From Prevotella sp. (lineage in GTDB: Bacteria > Bacteroidota > Bacteroidia > Bacteroidales > Bacteroidaceae): a stretch of 64,000 bases of DNA. Each line of letters starts with the position of its first letter. The first letter of the stretch is position 1. The notes under the pieces were generated by a model. It saw nothing but the letters and a program-made list of their open reading frames with translations. It was not told the DNA's origin and did no database searches. Location: NCBI GenBank assembly GCA_022775985.1, contig JALFIM010000039.1, positions 1 through 64,000 of the forward strand, in the 5' to 3' direction. This document shows, piece by piece, positions 16,892 through 25,958 of this stretch. A program made the position numbers and the translations under genes.

Positions 16892-17608
16892 ATGCTCATA
16901 AGCTACAACAAAGTGAACGTGTATCAGGGTGAGGAGCTTATCCTGAAAGACGTAGACCTCAACATAGACGAGGGCGAATTCGTATATATAATAGGTGTGG
17001 TGGGCTCTGGCAAGAGCTCACTGCTGAAAACCATGTACTGCGAGCTCGACGTGTTCAAGGACGAGGCAGAGAAGGCAGAGGTGCTCGGACGCGACCTCAT
17101 AAACATCAAGCGCAAGGACATCCCTGCCCTGCGGCGCGAGATGGGCATCATATTCCAGGACTTCAAACTGCTCCACGACCGCAATGTGTACAAGAATCTG
17201 GAGTTCGTACTCAAGTCCACTGGCTGGAAGAAGAGCAGCGACATAGAGGCACGCATCGACGAAGTGCTCGCCAAGGTGGGCATGGAGGGCAAGAAAGACA
17301 AGTGCCCTCATGAGCTGTCGGGAGGCGAGCAGCAGCGCATAGCCATAGCGAGGGCCCTGCTCAACCATCCCAAGATAGTGATAGCCGATGAGCCTACGGG
17401 CAACCTCGACCCCGTGACGGCCGACAAGATAGTGTCGCTCCTCCACTCCATCACGGCATCTGGCACCACCGTCATAATGTCTACACACAACCTGCCCATG
17501 CTCAACAAGTACCCGGGCACGGTGTACAGGTGCGCCGACGGGGAACTGTTTGCATGCGACGGCAAGCCTGCGACAGGCACCGACGGCAGTGGCAGCAAGG
17601 CAGAATAA
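16892..17608 (+). CDS. ftsE: FtsE-like ABC transporter ATPase
   Basis: The ATG at 16892 (MLISYNKVNVYQGEELIL) is chosen over the TTG at 16883, giving 238 residues. Walker A is GVVGSGKSS, the Q-loop FQDFKLL, the signature LSGGEQQRIAIARAL, Walker B IVIADEPTGNLDP, and the switch His is in STHNLPML. The VYQGEELILKDV start and the length resemble FtsE, which with FtsX controls septal peptidoglycan hydrolases. No ftsX is adjacent, so the call rests on sequence likeness; another single-domain MacB/LolD-type ATPase is possible. Position after hisIE and before lysC suggests only shared transcription. Confidence 0.8.
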   Translation: MLISYNKVNVYQGEELILKDVDLNIDEGEFVYIIGVVGSGKSSLLKTMYCELDVFKDEAEKAEVLGRDLINIKRKDIPALRREMGIIFQDFKLLHDRNVYKNLEFVLKSTGWKKSSDIEARIDEVLAKVGMEGKKDKCPHELSGGEQQRIAIARALLNHPKIVIADEPTGNLDPVTADKIVSLLHSITASGTTVIMSTHNLPMLNKYPGTVYRCADGELFACDGKPATGTDGSGSKAE

Positions 17609-17649
17609 GGCAAAACAATAGTCGTAAACAATATAACAGCACATATTAT

Positions 17650-18966
17650 ATGAAAGTAATGAAATTCGGAGGCACCTCCGTGGGCTCACCAGAGCGCATC
17701 AAAGGCGTGGCCTCATTGATAACAGAATCGGGAGAGCCGACATTCGTTGTATTGTCAGCAATGTCGGGAACTACGAACTCTCTTGTAGAGATTTCAAACT
17801 ATTTATATAAGAAGAATCCCGACGGAGCCAACGAGGTGATAAACAACCTGGAGAAGAAATACATGCAACACGTGGACGAACTGTTCACCACCGATGAGTA
17901 CAAGCAGAAAACGAGAGACTTCCTCATCAGCGAGTTCGGCTACCTGCGCTCCTTCACCAAGGACATCTTCACCAGCTTCGAGGAGAAGAGCATCGTGGCA
18001 CAGGGTGAGATTATGAGCACCAACATGATGGTAAACTACCTTGAGGAGCAGGGGGTGAAAGCCATTCTCCTGTCGGCATTCGACTTCATGCGCACCGACA
18101 AGAACGCCGAGCCCGATGCTCAGTACATCAAGGAGAAGCTCACCGCCATAATGAACGACAACGAGGGCTACCAGATCTACCTCACACAGGGATTCATCTG
18201 CCGCAACGCATACGGCGAGGTAGACAACCTCCAGCGTGGCGGAAGCGACTTCACGGCATCACTCATCGGAGTGGCCGTCAACGCGTCGGAGATACAGATA
18301 TGGACTGATATCGACGGCATGCACAACAACGACCCGCGCATCGTTGACAACACCGATGCCATAAGGCAACTCAACTTCGAGGAGGCCGCCGAGCTCGCTT
18401 ACTTCGGTGCCAAGATTCTTCACCCCACATGCGTTCAGCCTGCCAAGTATGCCGGCATACCTGTACGGCTGAAAAACACCATGGATCCGAAAGCCGAAGG
18501 CACCATCATAGACAACGTGCTCATCAAGGGCAAGATAAAGGCCGTGGCAGCCAAGGACAACATCACGGCGATAAAGATAAAGTCGAGCCGCATGCTCCTC
18601 GCTACTGGGTTCCTGCGCAAGGTGTTCGAGATATTCGAGACATACCAGACACCCATCGACATGATTGCCACGAGCGAGGTGGGCGTGTCTATGAGCATCG
18701 ACAACGTGGAGCATCTCAACGACATCGTGGACGAGCTCAAGAAGTACGGCACCGTGACCGTAGACTCAGACATGTGCATAGTATGCGTAGTCGGCGACCT
18801 CGACTGGAGCAACCTCGGCTTCGAGACCCTCGTGCTCGACGCCATGCGCAACATCCCTGTACGCATGATTTCGTACGGAGGCTCCAACTACAACATATCG
18901 TTCCTCATCAAGGAGGCTGACAAGAAGCAAGCCCTTCAAAACCTCAGCAAGCAGCTATTCGACTGA
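17650..18966 (+). CDS. lysC: Aspartate kinase
   Basis: The start at 17650 (MKVMKFGGTSVGSPERI) gives 438 residues; the 40 extra residues in the ORF track overlap the ATPase gene and are not protein-like. The kinase domain has KFGGTSVG, then GEIMSTNMM, GFICRN, RGGSDFTASLIGVAV and WTDIDGMHNNDPRIV. From about residue 300, two ACT-like regions (ITAIKIKSSRMLLATGFLRKVFEIF, then CIVCVVGDLDWSNLGFETLVLDAM) indicate feedback control, probably by lysine or threonine. It is monofunctional, with no homoserine dehydrogenase domain. lysA follows after 173 nt. No lysine riboswitch is evident upstream. Confidence 0.95.
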   Translation: MKVMKFGGTSVGSPERIKGVASLITESGEPTFVVLSAMSGTTNSLVEISNYLYKKNPDGANEVINNLEKKYMQHVDELFTTDEYKQKTRDFLISEFGYLRSFTKDIFTSFEEKSIVAQGEIMSTNMMVNYLEEQGVKAILLSAFDFMRTDKNAEPDAQYIKEKLTAIMNDNEGYQIYLTQGFICRNAYGEVDNLQRGGSDFTASLIGVAVNASEIQIWTDIDGMHNNDPRIVDNTDAIRQLNFEEAAELAYFGAKILHPTCVQPAKYAGIPVRLKNTMDPKAEGTIIDNVLIKGKIKAVAAKDNITAIKIKSSRMLLATGFLRKVFEIFETYQTPIDMIATSEVGVSMSIDNVEHLNDIVDELKKYGTVTVDSDMCIVCVVGDLDWSNLGFETLVLDAMRNIPVRMISYGGSNYNISFLIKEADKKQALQNLSKQLFD

Positions 18967-19080
18967 CAAGCACCTGATGTCTCATGCCAGTAAGCACGTC
19001 TCTGACGGTGCCCGGCGGCATGACGACAGGCAGAGGCATTGTCACCTGACCACGACATCACTCACAGCGATAACGAAAAC

Positions 19081-19120
19081 GGCCCGTCCTGCATGCCTCA
19101 TCGGCATGCAGGACTTGGCC
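19081..19120 (+). terminator. Long hairpin between lysC and lysA
   Basis: GTCCTGCATGCC-TCATC-GGCATGCAGGAC is a perfect 12-bp stem (19086-19114), extended by GGCC/GGCC. No T-run follows, and the lysA ATG is only 20 nt downstream. It may be a processing or attenuation site rather than a full terminator. Confidence 0.5.
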
Positions 19121-19139
19121 ATCTAAAAACATTTACAAG

Positions 19140-20297
19140 ATGAAAGGGATTTTTCCAGTCAACAAACTCAAGGCCATCAAGACGCCTTTCTACTATTACG
19201 ACACAGAGATACTCAACAAGACCATTGATGCTATAAAGGCAGCCACGGCCCATCATCCTAACTATCACGTGCATTATGCAGTGAAGGCTAATGCCAATCC
19301 TAAGCTGCTCGGCATTATACGCAGGGCTGGTTTCGGTGCCGACTGTGTAAGTGGGGGCGAGATACAGGCAGCCCTCAACGCGGGATTCAGCCCCGACGGC
19401 ATCGTCTACGCAGGTGTAGGGAAGAGCGACTGGGAGATAAACCTCGGACTTGACAACGGCATCTCGTGCTTCAACGTGGAGAGCGTGGCCGAGCTTGAGG
19501 TCATCAATGATTTGGCAGCAGCCAAGCACGCCGTGGCAAAAGTGGCCATACGGGTAAACCCCAACGTAGGGGCACACACTCATGCCAATATCACCACAGG
19601 ACTCGCCGAGAACAAGTTTGGCATAGCTCTGGAGGACCTTTTGCCCACCATCAGGCGCATCGGCTCTATGGAAAGCATATCGCTCGTGGGCCTTCACTTC
19701 CACATTGGCTCGCAAATCCTTGACATGAGCGATTTCGTGGCCCTTTGTCTGAAAATCAACGAGATACAGGACGACATCGAGAAAGAAGGCTTCAGCGTGG
19801 AGAACATAAATGTAGGCGGCGGCCTCGGCATCGACTATGAGTGCCCAGACAGCAATCCCATACCCGACTTCGAGGCTTACTTCAGCACTTATGCCGACAA
19901 TCTCAAGCTGCGCGACGGCCAGCAACTGCACTTCGAGCTTGGACGCTCCATCGTAGGACAGTGCGGTACGCTCATTACAAGTGTACTGTATGTCAAGCAA
20001 GGCACATACAAGCAGTTTGCCATTGTAGACGCGGGCATGACCGACCTCATACGCCCCGCCCTCTACCAGGCGCACCATAAGATAGAGAACATAAGCAGTG
20101 ACAAGCCATGCCATACATACGATGTGGTCGGCCCTATATGTGAGTCGAGCGACGTTTTCGAGAAAGGCGCGAGCCTGAACAAGTGCAGTCGCGGCGACCT
20201 CATAGCCATACGGTCGGCAGGAGCCTACGGCGAGATAATGGCAAGCCAGTACAACTGCCGTTCCCTTCCTAAAGGATACGTAACAGAAGAAATATGA
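19140..20297 (+). CDS. lysA: Diaminopimelate decarboxylase
   Basis: 385 residues; a PLP enzyme making lysine from meso-diaminopimelate. HYAVKANANPKLL carries the PLP Lys, then DCVSGGEIQAALNAGF, GLHFHIGSQI, NVGGGLGIDY (phosphate loop), ELGRSIVGQCG and the dimer-contributed VGPICESSDVF with the active-site Cys. It lies downstream of lysC, pairing the first and last committed steps of the lysine route. Its stop overlaps the following glycosyltransferase start (ATGA). Confidence 0.96.
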   Translation: MKGIFPVNKLKAIKTPFYYYDTEILNKTIDAIKAATAHHPNYHVHYAVKANANPKLLGIIRRAGFGADCVSGGEIQAALNAGFSPDGIVYAGVGKSDWEINLGLDNGISCFNVESVAELEVINDLAAAKHAVAKVAIRVNPNVGAHTHANITTGLAENKFGIALEDLLPTIRRIGSMESISLVGLHFHIGSQILDMSDFVALCLKINEIQDDIEKEGFSVENINVGGGLGIDYECPDSNPIPDFEAYFSTYADNLKLRDGQQLHFELGRSIVGQCGTLITSVLYVKQGTYKQFAIVDAGMTDLIRPALYQAHHKIENISSDKPCHTYDVVGPICESSDVFEKGASLNKCSRGDLIAIRSAGAYGEIMASQYNCRSLPKGYVTEEI

Positions 20298-21442
20298 TTA
20301 TCGACAATATCACATTAATAAGTTCCATAATAGTATTTATAACAAGCATCGCAGCCATCACCATAGCCGAGCCGTTCATACGCAGGCTGTCGCCAAAGAG
20401 AGGCAGGGGACGGCTTGACACGGCCGGGATGCCGCCTGTCTCGGTAGTAGTGGTGTCTAATGGCGATGCCGAGCAAATGGACAACCACCTGTCTGCTATC
20501 CTTACACAGGTCTATGAGCCTGGCTTTGAGGTAATAGTTGTAGCCACACAGCATGACTCCCAGACTGAGGATGTGCTGAAAAGATACTCCAACTCCAAGA
20601 ATCTCTACACTACTTTCGCCCCTGGTGACTCGCTGTTCATGAGCAAAGCGAAACTCGCCATCACCATTGGCGTGAAGGCAGCCCACAACGAATGGATACT
20701 GTTAACGGACTCACGCCACATGCCCGAGACCGACTCATGGATAGAGACAATGGCCGGCAACTGTCAGGAGTCCACGGATGTGGTCATGGGATACAGCAGA
20801 TATGCCGATGATACGAGGCATTTCTATAAGTTCAAGCACCTGCTTGAGAGCATGTACTCGTTCCACAGGGCTTGCAGAAAGAACGCAGTGGTCACCAAGA
20901 GTGCCAACATCATGTTCAGGAAGAGCGCGTTCATACAGAATGACGGATTCCGTGGCAACCTTGAGTTTATCCAAGGAGAGTACGACTTCCTTGTAAATAA
21001 GTACTCATCCAAAGGCACAGTGGCAGTGGAGACATCCCCGTCAGCATGGCTGACAGGTGACAAGCCGTCGGCCAACACATGGCGTGGAGAACAGGTGAGC
21101 CTCATAAACTACCGCCATAAGCTCTCAGGCATATCGGCATACAGGGCGCGTCATATCACCGACACCATCATACTGCACGCCGCCTTCATCATGACCGTAG
21201 CTGCTACGGCTCTCGGCGCGGCAATGAGCAACTGGATTCTCACCGCCACGGCAGCCGTATCGCTGATTATCCTTGTGACTATGAGGACGGTGTTCGCCGC
21301 CAAGAGGATAGCGATGTTCCAAGCCGGTGTTCCGATATGGAAAGTATTTCCGTACGAGATACGCTGCATGTGGAGCAATATTGCCAACAGACTGACGTAC
21401 ATACGTACAGACAAGAACGAATTTTCGACCCATAAGCTATGA
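20294..21442 (+). CDS. Membrane-associated family 2 glycosyltransferase
   Basis: 382 residues. An N-terminal membrane helix (about residues 7-27) precedes a GT-A domain: PVSVVVVSNGDAEQMDNHLSAILTQ, VIVVATQHDSQTEDVLKRY, SKAKLAITIGVKAAHNEWILLTDSRHMPETDSWI, where DSR stands at the usual DxD position. Two or more helices (about residues 285-345) follow. Substrate is unknown; cell-surface glycan assembly is inferred. It overlaps lysA by ATGA and the next gene by ATGA, so the three are coupled. Confidence 0.83.
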   Translation: MIIDNITLISSIIVFITSIAAITIAEPFIRRLSPKRGRGRLDTAGMPPVSVVVVSNGDAEQMDNHLSAILTQVYEPGFEVIVVATQHDSQTEDVLKRYSNSKNLYTTFAPGDSLFMSKAKLAITIGVKAAHNEWILLTDSRHMPETDSWIETMAGNCQESTDVVMGYSRYADDTRHFYKFKHLLESMYSFHRACRKNAVVTKSANIMFRKSAFIQNDGFRGNLEFIQGEYDFLVNKYSSKGTVAVETSPSAWLTGDKPSANTWRGEQVSLINYRHKLSGISAYRARHITDTIILHAAFIMTVAATALGAAMSNWILTATAAVSLIILVTMRTVFAAKRIAMFQAGVPIWKVFPYEIRCMWSNIANRLTYIRTDKNEFSTHKL

Positions 21443-22269
21443 ACGTAAGCCTCATCATTGCCGGCGACACATGCCCAAGCCATGCCTACAATGAGCTTCA
21501 TGACTTGCTGAGAGTAGGTCTTGCGGCGCATGATGGGGCCCGTATTGTGGCCGACGGGGCCGACATAGTGCATCTGTTCGGCTCATACGACCGTGCCACA
21601 CTGCGTCTGTTGTCATGGTACAGGCGGCACATGATACCCACAGTGCTGACTATCTGCGATGGTCTGTCGGCATTCACTCGCTACGAGCGCGACCCACATG
21701 CCCCGAAGCGAGGGCTGAAGGCACACATACTGAGGAAGGCAACAGCCGTGCATGCAATGGGAAACGAGGAAAAGGACTTCATATCCAGCATAAGTGATAC
21801 CATCAAGACGGCGGTGATAAAGAACCCTATCGTGACATCACAGTGTACTGTTGACGGCACGATACGGCAGTTCATGTCTCTCTACACGTCAGCGATTGCC
21901 GCCAACGACAAAATCGTAGACGAGTACATAGAGGGTATAATAAAGAAGTCGGAGGCCACAGAGCCTGAGCTGAAAAGCATACTTTACGCCCTACTCCACT
22001 CAAGATACCTCAACAACCGCAATCTGTTGAGCGACGAACGCCTAACCAAACTGTCACGGAAACTTACCGACACCGTGTACAACGAGGACAAGTTGGCAGT
22101 CTGTCTGAAGTCATTGAGAATTGACGACTATACCGCACGGCTGCTGACACTACTCGAATCGAAAACCATGCTCACCGAAGGCTTCATGCCGATAGAGCCA
22201 TCCCGAAATCCGCTCAAGCAGAACCCGATGAGCATGCCGAAGTCTAAAGACACGAAAACCGACCAATAA
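21439..22269 (+). CDS. Uncharacterised protein with GT4-like N-terminus
   Basis: 276 residues coupled to the GT2 gene by ATGA. The N-terminal 130 residues resemble the first half of a GT-B glycosyltransferase: SLIIAGDTCPSHAYNELHDLLR, DGADIVHLFGSYDRAT, PTVLTICDGLSAFTRYERD, and KATAVHAMGNEEKDFISSI. After the linker VIKNPIVTSQ, the expected C-terminal sugar-nucleotide domain is absent. Instead there is a helical segment (EPELKSILYALLHSRYLNNRNLLSDERL) and a charged tail. It may be a truncated or non-catalytic partner of the GT2 protein. No function is claimed. Confidence 0.7.
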   Translation: MNVSLIIAGDTCPSHAYNELHDLLRVGLAAHDGARIVADGADIVHLFGSYDRATLRLLSWYRRHMIPTVLTICDGLSAFTRYERDPHAPKRGLKAHILRKATAVHAMGNEEKDFISSISDTIKTAVIKNPIVTSQCTVDGTIRQFMSLYTSAIAANDKIVDEYIEGIIKKSEATEPELKSILYALLHSRYLNNRNLLSDERLTKLSRKLTDTVYNEDKLAVCLKSLRIDDYTARLLTLLESKTMLTEGFMPIEPSRNPLKQNPMSMPKSKDTKTDQ

Positions 22270-22295
22270 TTCAACTACACAAACACGATAATAAG

Positions 22296-24275
22296 ATGGA
22301 ATCATATACCGAACAGGACATTAAATACCTACAACTCCTGTCGCAGTCGTTCCCTACGATAGCGACGGCAAGCACGGAGATAATCAACCTCCAGGCCATA
22401 CTGAACCTACCCAAGGGCACGGAGCACTTCCTTGCCGACATACACGGAGAGCATGAGGCGTTCAGACACATTCTGAAGAACGCCTCCGGCAACATCCGCC
22501 GCAAGGTGAACGACCTCTTCGGCAATACGCTCCGCGAGTCAGAACAGCGCGAACTGTGTACGCTCATATACTACCCTGACGAGAAACTTGAGCTCGTCAA
22601 GGCCGCAGAACCCGACATCAACGACTGGTACCACATCACGATACACTACCTTGTGGCCATCTGCCGTCTGGTGTCAAGCAAGTACACACGCTCCAAAGTA
22701 CGCAAGTCGCTGCCCTCAGACTTCAGTTACATCATACAAGAGCTGCTCCATGAGCGCACTGACGATGCCAACAAGGCGGCCTACGTCAACGGAATCATTG
22801 ACACCATAATATCCACAGGGCGTGCCGATGACTTCATAATAGCCATCTCCAACGTCATACAGCGGTTGTCAATAGACCTCCTCCACATCCTCGGCGACAT
22901 CTACGACCGTGGCTCCGGGGCCCACATCATCCTCGATACGCTGTCGGCCTACCACAGCTGGGACATACAATGGGGCAACCATGACGTGCTGTGGATGGGC
23001 GCACAGGCCGGCAACAGGGCTTGTATATGCAATGTCATACGCCTGTCGCTGCGCTACGCCAACCTCACCACGCTCGAGGACGGCTACGGTATAAACCTCG
23101 TGCCGCTCGCCACCTTTGCCATGGACACATACAAGGACGACCCCTGCAAGGAGTTCGGGCCAAAAGTGTCGGGCCAACAGCACATAGACAGAAAGACGCA
23201 CGACCTCATAGCCCTCATGCACAAGGCCATAGCCATACTCCAATTCAAGGAAGAAGGCCGCATATACGCCAAGCACCCGGAATGGGGCATGCAGAACCGC
23301 ATGCTGTTCAACGCCATAGACTACGCCAAAGGCACCATCAGCATAGACGGAGAGGAATACAAGCTGTTGAGCAACGACTTCCCAACGATAAACCCTTCAG
23401 ACCCTTATACGCTCACACCCGAGGAAGAGAGCCTCATGCAGAAGCTCGAACACTCGTTCCGCGTGAGCGAGAAGCTGCACAAGCACATACGTCTGATACT
23501 CCAGCACGGCTGCATGTTCTCCATCATCAACAACAACTTGTTGTTCCACGCGTCCATACCGCTCAACTCCGACGGCACGCTGAAAGAAGTGGAGATAGCC
23601 CCCGGGCGTAAGTACAAGGGCAAGGAACTGCTCTACAACATAGGCATGCTCATACGCTCTGCCTTTCAGGACGACACATCCGCTGCCGAGCGCGACTATG
23701 CCACAGACTACTTCCTGTACCTGTGGTGCGGCCCCGACAGCCCACTCTTCGACAAATCCAAGATGGCTACGTTCGAACGGTACTTCATAGCCGAGAAATC
23801 CACACACAAAGAGGAGAAAGGCTACTACTTCATGCTGCGCGACAATGCGGACATAGTAGACTCCATACTCGATGCCTTCAACGTAGACGGCCCCAACCGC
23901 CATATCATCAACGGGCACGTGCCAGTGCATGTCTCCAACGGCGAGAACCCGATAAAGGCCGACGGCAAGCTCATGGTCATAGACGGCGGATTCTCATCGG
24001 CATACCACAAGGAGACAGGCATAGCTGGCTACACGCTCGTATATCACAGCCGCGGATTCCAGCTCGTGCAGCATGAGCCGTTCACCAGTGCCGCCGATGC
24101 CATACAGAAGTGTCTTGACATACGCAGTACCACGTACATCATAGAGATGTCTCAGCGCAGGATGCTGGTGGCCGACACCGACATAGGAGCCGAACTGAAA
24201 AAGCAGATTGCCGACCTTAAGCGTCTGCTGTATGCCTACCGTCACGGCATAATAAAGGAGAACGCACGCCAATAG
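22296..24275 (+). CDS. fbp: Fructose-1,6-bisphosphatase, class III
   Basis: 659 residues, typical of the class III enzyme found in Firmicutes and Bacteroidetes and unrelated to class I FBPases. The metallophosphoesterase signatures are FLADIHGEHEAF, LGDIYDRGSGAHIIL and WGNHDVLWMGA, with HIINGHVPVHVSNGENPIKADGK and VIDGGFSSAYHKETGIAGYTLVYHSRG near the C-terminus. It performs the gluconeogenic step removing the 1-phosphate. It sits 26 nt after the preceding gene and ends at a strong terminator. In context it complements the glycogen and malic enzyme genes of the window. Confidence 0.96.
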   Translation: MESYTEQDIKYLQLLSQSFPTIATASTEIINLQAILNLPKGTEHFLADIHGEHEAFRHILKNASGNIRRKVNDLFGNTLRESEQRELCTLIYYPDEKLELVKAAEPDINDWYHITIHYLVAICRLVSSKYTRSKVRKSLPSDFSYIIQELLHERTDDANKAAYVNGIIDTIISTGRADDFIIAISNVIQRLSIDLLHILGDIYDRGSGAHIILDTLSAYHSWDIQWGNHDVLWMGAQAGNRACICNVIRLSLRYANLTTLEDGYGINLVPLATFAMDTYKDDPCKEFGPKVSGQQHIDRKTHDLIALMHKAIAILQFKEEGRIYAKHPEWGMQNRMLFNAIDYAKGTISIDGEEYKLLSNDFPTINPSDPYTLTPEEESLMQKLEHSFRVSEKLHKHIRLILQHGCMFSIINNNLLFHASIPLNSDGTLKEVEIAPGRKYKGKELLYNIGMLIRSAFQDDTSAAERDYATDYFLYLWCGPDSPLFDKSKMATFERYFIAEKSTHKEEKGYYFMLRDNADIVDSILDAFNVDGPNRHIINGHVPVHVSNGENPIKADGKLMVIDGGFSSAYHKETGIAGYTLVYHSRGFQLVQHEPFTSAADAIQKCLDIRSTTYIIEMSQRRMLVADTDIGAELKKQIADLKRLLYAYRHGIIKENARQ

Positions 24276-24293
24276 CAGCCATACACACAAAGT

Positions 24294-24356
24294 ATCAGCG
24301 CCAGACAAGGCATGAGGACATGTCTATCCTCACCTTGTCTGGCGCTGATGCTTTTT
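24294..24356 (+). terminator. Intrinsic terminator of fbp
   Basis: ATCAGCGCCAGACAAGG pairs perfectly with CCTTGTCTGGCGCTGAT (17 bp), followed by GCTTTTT. It lies between convergent units (fbp and the NUDIX gene). No array lies in this convergent gap. Confidence 0.92.
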
Positions 24357-24451
24357 ATATTGCGACGCACAGTTCATTATATTGCGACAGACCATACATT
24401 ATATTATGGTATATCACGCGTTACACTATGGCATGCCGTGTGGCACGATGT

Positions 24452-24979
24452 TCACCGACCGCTGCCGTCAGCCATGCCAAGCCTTGACACAATGCGGCGG
24501 TACTCGCCCTCGAAATTGGGCGTGAACACATCCTTGCCCATGCTGGCCTCTATCTCCGCCAGTGTCCAGAAGCGGCCGCCGTCAAGCTCCGCAGCAGACG
24601 GACAAACAGGGCCATCAAACGTCGCAGTGAACACATTGACGAGCTCACGCTCGCGACTGCTCTCGAACACATAGCTCGTGACATACTGCGGACTGAACTC
24701 AGTGATACCGAGTTCCTCGCGCACCTCGCGCACCAAGGCAACGCGCACGTCCTCACCGAAGTCTACATGTCCGCCGCATGCCGTGTCCCACCTGCCGGGC
24801 TGTATGTCCTTCCACGACGGGCGTTTCTGCAAATACAGGCGGCCGTCACTGTCAAACAGGTGCAGATGTACCACAGGATGCAGCTTCATGGAGCCGCCAT
24901 GCGCCTCACCACGCGTGATGCTTCCTATCACCGTACCGTCTGGTTCTACCCATGGGAAAAGTTCCTCTCTGTTGTCCAT
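24452..24979 (-). CDS. NUDIX hydrolase
   Basis: 175 residues. The NUDIX box is complete: GGHVDFGEDVRVALVREVREELGI fits Gx5Ex7REUxEExGU. The N-terminus (EELFPWVEPDGTVIGSITRGEAHGGSMKLHPVVHLHLF) resembles the YfcD/isopentenyl-diphosphate-isomerase-like group, so the substrate could be a nucleotide derivative or an isoprenoid diphosphate. It is 4 nt downstream of ispE, which mildly favours an isoprenoid link, but that is inference. Confidence 0.9.
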   Translation of the reverse strand: MDNREELFPWVEPDGTVIGSITRGEAHGGSMKLHPVVHLHLFDSDGRLYLQKRPSWKDIQPGRWDTACGGHVDFGEDVRVALVREVREELGITEFSPQYVTSYVFESSRERELVNVFTATFDGPVCPSAAELDGGRFWTLAEIEASMGKDVFTPNFEGEYRRIVSRLGMADGSGR

Positions 24980-24983
24980 AGCG

Positions 24984-25823
24984 TCACAGTTTCATCTCAA
25001 ACACCTCGCATCCGTCAAACAAAGCCTTCATATCACGCGGAGCATCGGCAAATATTCCGAACAGTGCACTGCCACTGCCACTCATCTGAGCATACGCAGC
25101 CCCGGCCTCATAGAGTCTGCGCTTGATGTCGCCAAGCTCTGGATGCGCCTCAAACACAGGAGTCTCGAAGTCGTTAGTAAGCTCATCACGCCAAGTGTCT
25201 ATGGGCTGTCTCACCACATCACGGCAGCACTTGGCAGGATGCCGTGGCGTGATACGTGCATAAGCCTCCCTTGTAGACACCGCCACACCGGGCTTCACCA
25301 CCACGAGATGATAGCCCACGAGGTTGCCCTTAGGGCTGTCGGCCGGCGACAGCACGTCACCGATGCCCGTAGCATACGCCGTCTCGGCAGTGATGAAGAA
25401 AGCACAGTCGGCTCCGAGCCGTGCCGCATAACGCTCCATCTCAGCATTGCCGATATTGAGTCTGAACCGCTCGTCAAGCAGACGTATCATATAGGCGGCA
25501 TCACTGGAGCCCCCTCCGAGCCCGGCCTGCGATGGTATGCGCTTGTACAGATGAGCATGCACGCGCGGAATCTTGAAGTCGGCGGCTATGATGTCGTAAG
25601 CCCTCACCACGATGTTGTCGCTCTCAATGCAGTCAAGGGCGTTGCCCGTGACCTTCAGGTCGCAAGCCGACTCCGACGGGAAGCGGTCGTCCATGAGTTT
25701 TATCTCAAGAGCATCGTGCAGCGGTATGGGGTAGAACACCGTCTCTATGTCGTGATACCCATCGGGGCGGCGAGCCACGACATTCAGCCCGAGATTGATT
25801 TTAGCGCAAGGAAAAGTAATCAT
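24984..25823 (-). CDS. ispE: 4-diphosphocytidyl-2-C-methyl-D-erythritol kinase
   Basis: 279 residues; a GHMP kinase of the MEP isoprenoid pathway. AKINLGLNVVARRPDGYHDIETVFYPI is the family N-terminus, IPSQAGLGGGSSDAAYMIRLL the ATP-binding GHMP motif, and QMSGSGSALFGIF the C-terminal glycine motif. The gene is followed by the NUDIX gene after 4 nt in the same direction. Upstream lies the maeB terminator, so ispE is probably transcribed separately from maeB. Confidence 0.95.
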   Translation of the reverse strand: MITFPCAKINLGLNVVARRPDGYHDIETVFYPIPLHDALEIKLMDDRFPSESACDLKVTGNALDCIESDNIVVRAYDIIAADFKIPRVHAHLYKRIPSQAGLGGGSSDAAYMIRLLDERFRLNIGNAEMERYAARLGADCAFFITAETAYATGIGDVLSPADSPKGNLVGYHLVVVKPGVAVSTREAYARITPRHPAKCCRDVVRQPIDTWRDELTNDFETPVFEAHPELGDIKRRLYEAGAAYAQMSGSGSALFGIFADAPRDMKALFDGCEVFEMKL

Positions 25824-25876
25824 AGGTATATGCTTTTTTAGGATGATTATGTAATGTTATGTCCACCTCATAAACG

Positions 25877-25937
25877 AAAAGAGATTGAAGCCCCTCACCG
25901 TCGTGCCGTGCGGCGCGGCCGTGACTGCTCCAATCTC
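25877..25937 (-). terminator. Terminator of maeB
   Basis: On the minus strand GAGATTG...CAATCTC closes a GC-rich loop that contains further pairing, and TTTTCGTTT follows. It lies between maeB and ispE. Confidence 0.7.
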
Positions 25938-25958
25938 ATTTGCGTACGTGCGCTTGTA

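Noticed and set aside
17530-17649. N-terminal extension of aspartate kinase
   Set aside because: It overlaps the ATPase gene and is Arg/Gln-rich; the KFGGTSVG start at 17650 is the family N-terminus.
17609-17649. Lysine riboswitch before lysC
   Set aside because: The gap is only 41 nt; no room for the element.
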